Shown here piece by piece: positions 18,766-32,400 of a stretch of 64,000 nucleotides of DNA (position 1 is its first letter; each line of letters begins with the position of its first letter). Location of the stretch: contig NC_134106.1 in the NCBI RefSeq assembly GCF_040939455.1, positions 73,787,001 to 73,851,000 on the forward strand. The letters are read 5' to 3'. This DNA comes from Microcebus murinus. Lineage: Eukaryota > Chordata > Mammalia > Primates > Cheirogaleidae. The position numbers were made by a program, and so were the translations under genes. The notes beneath the pieces are model-generated. The model did not search any database. It was given only the letters and a program-made list of their open reading frames with translations, and had not been told where the DNA came from.

Positions 18766-20281
18766 ACGAGAAATGCCGCCAGACAGAGTGTCTCTGCAGA
18801 AAAGACAGATTCTAGCAGGAATTAGAAGAAAGAAGCAAAAAGACGAGCATACAGCGGACGAGGGTCGGAAGGAGGGGTACCTGAGACCACGGGAGACTCC
18901 ATGGGAGGAGGCTGCAGGGGAGAACTGGAAGCTGAGACCGCCGCCGGAGCAGCCTGGAGACCAGCGGGAAGGGTAGGTTTATCGGTCAAATTTCCCCTTC
19001 CCTGCATCTCGGACTGCTGGTGGGCTCCCCAGCGGGTGGAGAGACCTGCGGACACCAGCCCAGAGACGGCCGCTGCCAGTGAGCGGTAAGCCAGTAGCAG
19101 ACACAGCACCAGGCTCCCAACTCCCTCGGGGCACCTCCGTGTGCACAGACCTGAGCCACAGGGCAGGCGCCATATTGCCTCATTCTCCCCTGCACTGACC
19201 TTACCCGAGGCTGCCCAGAGAGACAATATAGCCACCAGCCGGAGGCACCTCCAGGGAACGGGACCTTCCCTTTTGGGGCCCTACAGCTGACTGAGGGGAA
19301 CTCAGACCGTGAGCTCCCTACCCGCCAGCCCTCCCAGGTCCTGCTGGCACGGTGATCCCAGGAGAACGGGGCAGACCCTGAGGCTTGAGAGACATAGACC
19401 CAGCTTGGGCTCCCCAGGGGGAATTTGGACCGGCACTCCTCTCCCTGATGAAATATAGTTTGAACTCTGGGACCCAAAGGTCAGACCTGCAGACCAGATC
19501 CCCTGCACCGAGGTCTCGCATTGCCCAGGCACAGAAGGGATATACCTGAACAGCCTACTGAGGTGTGTGTGCCTTTGGGGGCAGATCAGCATCCTAGAGG
19601 GCAACCCTCCCCCCAAAGGGAGGCCGTGCACCCAGCCCAGGTGGTGTTCCTACGCAGGGAACCTCCCGGCCGGCATCACAGCCAGGGGAGGCCTGGTGGC
19701 ATGTGGTCTGGCCTGCTGGCAGAGGCCCAGGAGTAGCTGCCGAGTTGGGGAGGGTGGAAAGAAGCGAGGCCCACTCCAGACTGCGGATCTCAGACAGCCC
19801 CACCCCCACACGCAGATTTTCTGACTGAGCAGGGCCATTCCAGCCCCTCCCTGCAGCTTTTCCTGGAAGCAGAGAACAGAACTTTGACCCCTGCTAACAG
19901 CATTGGTGGTGCCTGAGGGCAGGCTTACCCAACCCAGTTCCACCCAGACTCTCTCCTAGGCCAGCCCTCACCGAGGGGGAGAAAAGGACACACCTGGAAG
20001 TCCCAGGGCCCCACTGACCACCTGAGACACTAGAGTGCCTCTCTACAGGAACAAGAGCTGATAAGAGGACACAAAAACAACAGTGCAGCCTGTTCCTCCA
20101 AGCAAGCGCCACCTACTGACAGGGAGGGCATCCTGCACACCCTTTTCACGGCACCTACTGACTCACTATACAGGGAGTGGTCAAACCTCACACACAGACA
20201 CCACCTACCGGCCTAGAAACTAAACAAGGCTTGTGATTACCCAAACGAAAACCTAAAGGAAAGAAACAACAACTGATCCAC
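18766..20281 (+). promoter_or_regulatory. L1 5' UTR / internal promoter
   Basis: A GC- and CpG-rich segment very different in composition from its surroundings. The many open frames on both strands here (up to about 163 codons on the minus strand) are consequences of low stop density and resemble no protein. The L1 internal promoter is the known function of this region. Confidence 0.8.
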
Positions 20282-21283
20282 ATGGGAAGAAATCAGCGAA
20301 GGAACTCTGGAAATATGAAGAACCAAACAGAAAACTCTCCACCAAAGAGGAGCACCAGCCCCCTAGAAACAGACACCAAACTCAGGAAACCAAAATGACA
20401 GAAGAGGAATTCTGAATGTGGATCATAAGAAAATTCAACGACCTGCAAGAACAACTCAATAACCAACACAAAGAAACCACAGAAAGCCTCTAGGACCTGG
20501 AACAAAAGTTCACTAAAGAAATAGGCACAATGAAGAAAAGTTTAACCGAACTCCAGGAAATGAACAATCAATTCAGGGAACTACAAAATACTTTCTTGGA
20601 AAGTCTCAAGAACAAACAGATCAAACAGAAGAAAGTATCTCAGAGATTGAAGATAACACCCTCCAATTAAATAAATCAGTCACAGAGATAGAGCAGAGAA
20701 ATAAGAGAAAAGAGCAAAGCCTACAAGAGATGTGGGATTATGTGAAGAAACCTAATGTGAGGGTCATAGGGTTACCAGAAGGGGAAGAAGACAACACTCA
20801 AGGGTTGGACAAGCTATTTAAAGATATAATAGAGAAAAATTTCCCAGGCCTTGCTAACAATCTTGATATACAAGTTCAAGAAGCTCAGAGGACCCTGGGA
20901 GATTCAATGCAAACAGGAAGATGTCACGATATGCAGTCATCAGACTGACCAAAATATCAACTAAAGAGGCCCTTCTAAGAGCTATAAGACAAAAGAAGCA
21001 AGGAACATACAAGGGAAAGCCAATTCAAATAACACTAGACTTCTCTACTGAGACTTTACAAGCAAGAAGAGACTGGGGCCCCATTATCACCATTCTGAAA
21101 CAAAACAATGCCCAGCCTAGAATCTTATTCCTTGCAAAACTAAGCTTCGCATATGAAGGAGAAATAAAGACATTCTCAGATAAGCAAAGTCTCAGAGAAT
21201 TCACCAAGACAAGACCAGCCCTACAAAAAGTACTCAAAACAGTGTTACGCATGGAACACCATAATAAAAACTCACGAATATAA
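20282..21283 (+). pseudogene. L1 ORF1 remnant
   Basis: The start is MGRNQRRN-like, then a coiled-coil region with in-frame stops. The RNA-binding domain is recognisable in two different frames: DYVKKPNVRVIGLPE at about 20730 and then LQARRDWGPI with AKLSFAYEGEI from about 20921. A frame change near 20920 and early stops make it non-functional. ORF1p is the L1 RNA-binding chaperone. Confidence 0.9.
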
Positions 21284-21366
21284 AAACAACCAAAACCAAA
21301 GATTAAAGGCCAGCTATTACCATGGCTCAAGAGAGAAATCAAAGCAACAACATCCAACCCAACAGA

Positions 21367-25552
<4,186 letters not shown>

Positions 25553-25771
25553 CTGAGCAGCACCTAAGTGGACACATAGGTACTACAGTAATAGGGTATT
25601 GGGCAGGTGGGAGGGGGGAAGAGGGCGGGTATATATATACATAATGAGTGAGATGTGTACCATCTGGGGGATGGTCATGCTGGAAACTCAGACTTGTGGG
25701 AGGAAGGGGGAAAGGGCATTTATTGAAACCTTAAAATCTGTACCCCCGTAATATGCCGAAATAAAAAAAAA
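25553..25771 (+). other. L1 3' UTR with G-rich tract
   Basis: Contains runs of four to six G at 25600-25628 and AGTGAGATGTGTACCATCTGG, then the tail CCGAAATAAAAAAAAAA. A G-rich tract of this kind occurs in L1 3' UTRs generally and may form a quadruplex. Confidence 0.75.
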
Positions 25772-25781
25772 AGATGAACAA

Positions 25782-26590
25782 TAACAAGTGTTACTAAGAA
25801 TGTAGAGAAATTGGAACCTTCATATACTGCTGATGGGAATATAAAATGCTACAGCTGCTTTTGGAAAACAGTCTGGTAGTTTCTCAAATGGTTAAACATA
25901 GAGTTATCATATGACCCAGTAATTTCACTCATAAGTATATACCCATGAATATTGAAAGCATATGTCTATACAAAAACTTTTACATGAACATTCATGGCAT
26001 TACTATTCAAAAAATGGAAACAACTTGAATATCCATTAACTGATGAGTGGGTAAATAAAATGTAGTATATCCACACAATGGAATATTATCCAGTCATAAA
26101 AAGGAATGAAGTACTGATACATGTTTAAACATAAATAAACCTTGAAAACATTATGCTAGGTGAAATAAGGCCATCACCAAGTACATACTGCATGACTCCA
26201 TGTCTATGAAGTGTCCAGGAAAATCTATACAGACAGAAAGTAGAGATTCAGTGTAGTAGCTCATGCCTGTAATCTCAGCACTTTGGGAGGCCGAGGCAGG
26301 AGATCACTTGAGGCCAGGAATTTTGAGGCTACTGTGAGTTATGATTATGCCACTGCACTCTAGCCTTGGCAACAGAGTGAGACTCTACCTCTCAAAAAAA
26401 AAAGAAAGAAAAAAGAATGTAGATTAGGTGGTTTTTAGAGGCTGAGAGGAGGGGATAATTGAGAGTGTCTGCTAATGAGTATGGGATTTCTTTAGGGGGT
26501 AATGAAAATATTCTAAAATTGAATTTCACACTGTAAGTGGGTGAATGGTATGGTATGTGACCATCTCAATAAAGCTGTTATATAAAAAAT
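25782..26590 (+). mobile_element. Old L1 fragment, right part
   Basis: Continuation of the old L1 begun at 18540: AGTGTTACTAAGAATGTAGAGAAATTGG, CATATACTGCTGATGGGAAT, GGAATATTATCCAGTCATAAAAAGG. Its 3' UTR is interrupted by an Alu-type monomer at 26245-26412 and ends near AATAAAGCTGTTATATAAAAAAT. Confidence 0.88.
26245..26412 (+). mobile_element. Alu-type monomer inside old L1
   Basis: A single 7SL arm (TAGCTCATGCCTGTAATCTCAG, GCACTCTAGCCTTGGCAACAG) with an A-rich tail. Flanking GTAGATT copies may be a short target-site duplication. Confidence 0.85.
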
Positions 26591-26599
26591 AATAATAAT

Positions 26600-26850
26600 A
26601 ATTAACTAGGAGAAAGGAGGAGGAGGGGTTAGGTTCCCAGACAGAGAGAAGAGTATGGGGTGGAGCTTCATGAAGAAAAAAGCAGTGTGACTAGAGGACA
26701 GTGAGCCAGGAGAGAACAGTGTGATCTAAAGCTGAGGATGTAGGCAAAGGCCAGGTCCTGCAGGGACATGTGGGTCTTTAGCCTGAGAGCAATGGGAAGC
26801 CCTTAAAGCCAGCAGGATCAAGGAGAGCCATGGTGGATATTTTGTGTGAG
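26600..26850 (+). mobile_element. L2-like LINE fragment
   Basis: GAGTATGGGGTGGAGCTTCATGAAG, then GCAAAGGCCAGGTCCTGCAGG and TGAGAGCAATGGGAAGCCC have the look of L2 3' sequence. Diverged, so borders are approximate. Confidence 0.5.
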
Positions 26851-27780
26851 TTGAGAATTTTTAAACCTGTCTAGTTTTTTTCATTTTGTATCCTACAAAA
26901 CAGTCCTTCAAATAGCCAAAGGATAATAATAAGGATGCAGAACTAGCCTATGTTGCTCCAAAGGACTAGGACCAATGAGCAAGAGGGCATTTTGAGCTCA
27001 TTTTAAGGAAAGTTTCATAATAAGCAGTGCTTTCCAATAACAGGACAGGAAAGGCAGCTCCCCAACACCAGCTGTATTCATGCAAAGGTACGATACCTAC
27101 CTACATGGGACCTGTAGAATTGTCCAGCACTAGGTGGGAGATCAGGCAAAATGACTTCTAAAACTGAAAACCATTCAACCACCTTGATTCTATGAAGACC
27201 AACAGAACCCCCTTCGCTTTTCCAAAACGGTCCATGAAGGAGCCCTTTCTTACTCATTACCAAATAAAGCTCTTGACCAACTGCTAGATTTAACCATTAG
27301 GCACAAAGTCATGGTCCTAGATAAAGTGTCCAAAATTCTTACTCAAATAATGATCAGTTTTCCTATTTAAACATTTTATACTACTAATGTAAATGTCAAA
27401 ATACACAAATCCAAAAACCCTAGCATGGTTCTCCCCCAAACTACCTACTTGGGGCCAAAGAGAATGGCTTCTGCAAGGGCTTCACACCCTGATGAGTACC
27501 CAACTGGTGACACAAACCTGGAAAACAGGGGCCCAGATATAATTGCTCCTCTCTACCCACCACCGCTCCAGCACCCAGAGAAGAAGACACACAAGGGGCC
27601 AAGTGCATTTTCCAGACTTCTCCATTCAACTGGAGAATAGCTAAAACAGGGGACTAACTTCAAATGAAAAAATGTTAAGACTGAAACAAGGGGAATGAGG
27701 TATGTCTAAGGACTCAGGACTACCAGATCTGTCCTCTGCCATTCCTTTCTCAGTTAGGCATACACCCAGCTCATAAGGCT
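26851..27780. other. Intergenic, nothing recognised
   Basis: No gene or confident repeat was seen. The open frames at about 27425-27640 have no support. Confidence 0.5.
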
Positions 27781-27794
27781 AAAATATACATTAA

Positions 27795-28126
27795 ACAGTA
27801 GCCACCCTGAAAGAAATATGGTGGTTCCTCAAAAAATTAAAAATAGAATTACCATATGATCCAACAATAACACTTCTTGGTATATATCCAAAAGAATTGA
27901 AAGGAGGATCTCAAAGAGTTATTTGTAAATCCATGTTCATAGCAGCCTTACTCACAATAGCCAAAAGGTGGAAGCAACCTGTGTCCACAGACGAGTGAAC
28001 AGGTAAGTAAAATGTGTTATGTCCATTCTATGGAATGTTATTTAGCCTTAAAAGAGAAGGAAATTCTGACACATGCTATGACATGGATGAACCTTGAAAA
28101 CTTTATGCTGAGTAAAACAAGCCAGT
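27795..28126 (+). mobile_element. Old L1 fragment, left part
   Basis: L1 ORF2 C-terminal/3' UTR sequence (GAAATATGGTGGTTCCTCAAAA, TTCATAGCAGCCTTACTCACAA, GGAATGTTATTTAGCCTTAAAA). It is interrupted at AAGCCAGTCACAG by a solo LTR and resumes with ACGACAAATACTGCACGATTCC. Confidence 0.9.
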
Positions 28127-28131
28127 CACAG

Positions 28132-28568
28132 CGTTAGGTTTGTTCGGGGTGAGAACCTGAAAAGTATGTATACGACAGAATATAGTTAATGCAAAATTTA
28201 GGCTTGTAAACGATAGCTGCAGGAGTCTGGAGAGTGCCTAGACTTTGTAAATCTAACAGACAGCTGCAGCCAGCATTCCTTTTCCTCCTGATAGAGACAA
28301 AGTTTATCCCTCCCTAGCTCTCCTTAAGGATGGATGTGACTCGGGCGGGGTCCTAGGAGCTGGTTGTTTGAAAAAGAATTAATTACAAAGGGCTGTTCTG
28401 ACCCACTTACTTACTCCTCCAGGAAAAACCCTCTATAAAACCCAAGGCTCTCCTCTTCCTCTCGTGGACGCTTTTTTGCCTCCATCCATCTGCACCCAGA
28501 TACTCAAAATAAACAGCATTTTGCTACACATGAGGCTTCCTGTGTTTCTCTCAGCTCTGGACCTAAGA
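28132..28568 (+). mobile_element. Solo LTR of an endogenous retrovirus
   Basis: A 437-base insertion flanked by CACAG at 28127-28131 and 28569-28573. Removing it with one CACAG restores a continuous L1. It has a TATA box TATAAAA at 28434-28440 and a poly-A signal AATAAA at 28508-28513, in LTR order. Its ends carry the inverted hexamers TTAGGT and ACCTAA. No internal retroviral coding sequence is present, so it is a product of LTR-LTR recombination. The family is not identified; borders are uncertain by about two bases. Confidence 0.85.
28434..28530 (+). promoter_or_regulatory. LTR TATA box, R segment and poly-A site
   Basis: TATAAAA at 28434 predicts a start about 30 bases on, near 28464-28466 (GTGGACG). 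AATAAA at 28508 predicts cleavage near 28527 (TTTGCTAC). The interval of about 62 bases is the inferred R region. The same segment reappears as a retrocopy at 34759. Confidence 0.7.
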
Positions 28569-28573
28569 CACAG

Positions 28574-28855
28574 AACGACAAATACTGCACGATTCCACTT
28601 ACAGGGTACCTAGAGTAGTGAGATCCATGAAGAAAGTGCAATGGGGGCTGCCGGGGGCTGGGGATAGGGGAAAATGGGGAGTTAGTGTTCTATCCAGAGC
28701 TTCAGTCTGCATATTAAAAAGTTCTGGAGATGGATGGTGGTAATTAATGGTGGCAAAAAATGTGAATGTACTTAATGCTACTTTTTAAAACGTAACAAAA
28801 ATAGGCAAAATGTTAAGTCTGATGTTATGTATATTTTACCACAATTAAAAAGAAA
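28574..28855 (+). mobile_element. Old L1 fragment, right part
   Basis: Continuation after the LTR: GATTCCACTTACAGGGTACC, then AGTGCAATGGGGGCTGCCGGG and the ending ATTTTACCACAATTAAAAAG of an L1 3' UTR. Confidence 0.88.
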
Positions 28856-29148
28856 CCATCCTGCAGTACTAAGAACCAAGCGCCTTTAGATTCCTAAGAC
28901 CCAATAAGGAGTAAAGATATATATGCTCACGACGAAGCGCCTAACTCACCAGATTCTGGTGTTTTCGTTTTTGTTTTTGTTTTCATAGCTCCTGTGAACC
29001 TGAGTCTTAAGAGGAGGGAATCCGGAGGCGGGCCCCGTCACTCACTCCGCTTAGGGGCTGCCGCAGCGCCAACACGCGCGGGCATAGGCTTTACACACAC
29101 CTCCCCGCCGGGCGGAAAGCTCCTCGGAACTCTAGGAGTGGTCTCGTC

Positions 29149-29197
29149 TCGGGGGCGGGCTCGGGGGGCGGGCTCGGGGACGGACTCGGGGGCGGGC
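29149..29197 (+). repeat. Four-copy GC-box tandem repeat
   Basis: Four consecutive units of 12-13 bases (TCGGGGGCGGGC and variants) start at 29149, 29161, 29174 and 29186. Three contain a GGGCGGG Sp1-type core; the third is GGGACGGAC. It lies about 235 bases upstream of the CKAP2L start codon. Confidence 0.9.
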
Positions 29198-29431
29198 TCC
29201 ACCGCGCAAGGGCATAGCCGCCTTCAAAGCTGGAGGGCGTTGCACGCTCTTCCAATCAAAGAGCTCCGAAGGAGAACCAACCGCAAAGTGCCTGTTTCTT
29301 ATTGCCCCGCCCTCCCCTGCGCCGACTAGCGAGTTTCAAACCCGCGGGAGCCAATGAGAGTGCGCGGACGCGTGGCGCGCCGGCCCCGGCTCCAGGCGCG
29401 GCCTTTGAAGAAAAACTGTCACAGAGGAGGC

Positions 29432-29468
29432 ATGGTGGGGCCCAGTCCCGCCGCCTCTGCTGCCGCCG
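29432..29468 (+). CDS. CKAP2L: CKAP2L exon 1
   Basis: ATG at 29432 inside the CpG island, encoding [12 protein letters not shown] plus one base, with donor GTGAGT. The alanine-rich start matches the human protein. The transcription start is probably within about 60 bases upstream. Confidence 0.93.
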
Positions 29469-32400
29469 GTGAGTAGACTGCGAGCGAGCCCCTGTTTCTT
29501 GAAGGCGTTGGAACACGGGAGGGGAAGTAGGAAGGCCACCGAGGGAGTTCTTCCCGGGGAAGTTGCCCGTCTGCTCGTCTGCCTGCCTCAAGTCTATCCC
29601 TGGCGTTTCCGGGAGCCCAGGCCCTGGCCCCCCGGGGACACGGGTGGGCCAGGGGTAGGGGAGGCTGTGCGCGGGGCCACGCCCCACGGGCATCTTCCCG
29701 GTAAACCCTGCAGCAGCAGGTAAACTGAGGCTCTTTCCCCGGAGTCACACCACCGGAGGGCCCTAGGTGGAGCCGGGTGTGGTCCTTTGTGGTGCGCGGC
29801 CCAAGCTTTGACTGCTGCCAAGGGGCGGGGTCCGCCCCGAACCCGGGTGTTCTGCCTTGCCCTCCGACGCGAGGCTTTTCTCTCCACTCCTCTGGAGCCT
29901 GCTCTGGCTAGAAGTTGATTGATTAAATCTGCCCCCAAGAGATAGGCATCCTGCGTTCCCGGACCTCTTAGATGTGCCTGGAGCCCTTTCCTGCCCCTGA
30001 GAATACTCCTGCTCAGATGCCAGCTTCTCCAAGGTGCACAGGATGTGTTTTGTTTCATCCATTGTGCCTGTTGATGCCTACTAGGTCCTGGTAGGATTTA
30101 CATAACAACGCTTAAAGATGGGAATTTTTGTCCCTATATTACAGGGTCAGCAGCAGCAAAGTTTGCTATCTTGCCAGAAGTCACAGAGCTAGAACTCCAG
30201 CACTCTGTACCACACTCCTCAGTCCCTGCTCTCTACACTGCCTGACATGGACCTCGGATGTATTTCTCCACAGCTGCCTCATAAAGATGCATCAGAGTCA
30301 GAGTGCAGAACATAGGGCAACTCGGTTGAGATAGGATTAAGAGTAGTTTGGCAGCCCTGCAGTCTGTTATTTTTTTTAATCATTATTTAATTTTAGCTTT
30401 CTCCAATCACCTGCTCTCCTCACTCATTCTCCACCTATGAACTCCCATAATTCTTTCATTGACCCTCTCTTATGGTACCTAGATTTTGCCTTATATTGTA
30501 ATTTTTGTTGTTGTGTATTGTGTGTCTCCTAGATTGAAACTTCCTGGAGGCAGAAATACTGACTTTTCATCCCCTCACAAATGCTTTGCATAGAAAGTCA
30601 CAATATTATAGATATTTGCCATGAGCCTCCATAACCTGGCATATTATAGGAAGCCATGTAAGGGTTTATGGGTAAATATTATCTCTTCAAAAAACAAAAC
30701 AAAAAAACATAAGACCAGGCCGGGTACAGTGGCTCACCCCTATAATCCTAGCACTTTGGGATGCCAAGGCAGGAGCATCACTTGAGGTCAGGAGTTCAAG
30801 AACAGCCTGGGCAACATAGCAAGATCCTGTCTCTACAAAAAAAAAAATTAGCTGAGTGTGGTGATGAGTTCTTGTAGTCCTAGCTACTGGGGAGGCTGAG
30901 GTGGGAGGATAGCTTGAGCCCAGGAGTTCAAGGCTGCAGTGAACTATGACTATACCACTGCACTCTAGCCTGGGCAACAGAAGTAGACCCTGTCTCTGAA
31001 AAAAAAAAAAAAAACAAGACTAGGCCTGGCCCACCAACTCAGGTGGACCAATAACAGAATTTCTTCATGCAAAGCATAGAATGTTGTAGCTGAATAGTAG
31101 CTATGAGCAAGTGCTCTGGGGTTAGGTATCTCTGTTTTCAAGTCCTGGCTTTGTCATGTATTAGCTGGGTAACTTTGGACATATTATTTACCTTCTCTAA
31201 ATTTCAGACTGCAAATTTCAGACACTCCCCATTGGATTATTGTATGGATTAAAAGAAGTACCATAAAAAGCTTAGTATAGGGCCTTGCATGTAACTGATA
31301 TTGTTGATGTGATATTAACTTGAATGCAAACTTACAGGACTAGGGACTTTTTAACTTTATGGTGCAAAGCCAAAATCATTACCAAAAAGTGTCACCTTTT
31401 AGAATATTAATGAACTGGTTACAATCTCAAGCTAAAATTCTGTTTGCTTGCCTATTTTTGCAGAAGAGCGGCAGAGAAAGCTTCAGGAATACCTAGCAGC
31501 CAAGGGAAAACTGAAAAGCCAAAATACCAAGTGAGTTTGTCTACCCACAGTTATGCAAGTTTTGTTGCCCTCTTTGTAATAGCAACTTAAAACCTTTTTG
31601 AAACATAGCCATTTTGCTTACAGTCTACTCAGATTCCATTAGGATCCTGTGACTCAAAAGAGGATTTCAGTCCAGCTGTGACAAAAACCCCTGGGCAGTG
31701 CCTAGTCCACTGGCAACGATTTAAGCATTATTGTTATGACAGTCTCCAAAGGAAGAAGGGAAGGTTCTACCCAGAATTACCCACCATGCTGGAAACTTTT
31801 CTTGTCCCTATTTTTGTTCCTGGGAAAATTGATTGTTGTGAAGGCAATTTTGGTCAAGAAATTGAATGACCTGGGTTCTGATGTTTCTTACTAAAGCAGG
31901 AGAGTCAGTTACAATCAGTCCTCCATAGCTCCAGCTTGACAGCACTCTTTGGTCATTCTCTTAAAATTTACTATGGGGGTGGACAGAACATGACCACTAC
32001 ACTTTTATCTTTCATCAACATCATTTGTGATGTTATATATCCCTCTTGCTTAGCATTGATGTATTTTCTCCTCGGTTGATTGCTAAATTTTTATTTGAAA
32101 ATTAATTTTTACAAAGTTAGCTTTCACTTTTATTTTACTCACCTCTATTTCTTAGATTAAATGAACCTAACTCATTTATTCAATAATTATTTGTTTGATA
32201 ATATATCCATCATTCTTGATGCTGGAAATATGATGCTTAATAAGTGAAGTCCCTGTTCGAAACCAGCCTGAGCAAGAGTGAGACCCCATCTCTACTATAA
32301 ATAGAAAGAAATTAATTGGCCAACTAATATATATAGAAAAAAAAAATTTGCCGGGCATGGTGGGTGCATGCCTGTAGCCCCAGCTACTCGGGAGGCTGAG

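Larger units (their letters stand above)
29010..29870. promoter_or_regulatory. CpG island / CKAP2L promoter
   Basis: A CpG-dense interval spans the CKAP2L start codon. CCAAT boxes lie at 29252-29256 and 29351-29355. CHR-like elements are TTCAAA at 29335-29340 (the complement of TTTGAA) and TTTGAA at 29404-29409. A GC box lies at 29305-29312. CCAAT plus CHR is the layout of late-cell-cycle genes controlled by NF-Y and the DREAM/MuvB complex. The motifs are seen; their use is inferred. The open frames on both strands inside the island are not supported as genes. Confidence 0.8.
29469..31463 (+). other. CKAP2L intron 1
   Basis: The first 400 bases are still within the CpG island. Then come an antisense MIR-like block (about 30085-30245), a dimeric Alu at 30718-31018 and a sense MIR at 31090-31310. 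No further exon was seen. Confidence 0.7.

Noticed and set aside
18822..19943. Several long minus-strand open frames, up to 163 codons
   Set aside because: They lie in the GC-rich L1 5' UTR, where stops are scarce. No residue pattern matches a known protein.
28994..30062. Open frames of 84-154 codons on both strands
   Set aside because: They lie in the CpG island at the CKAP2L promoter and intron 1. The only supported coding piece is exon 1 at 29432-29468.
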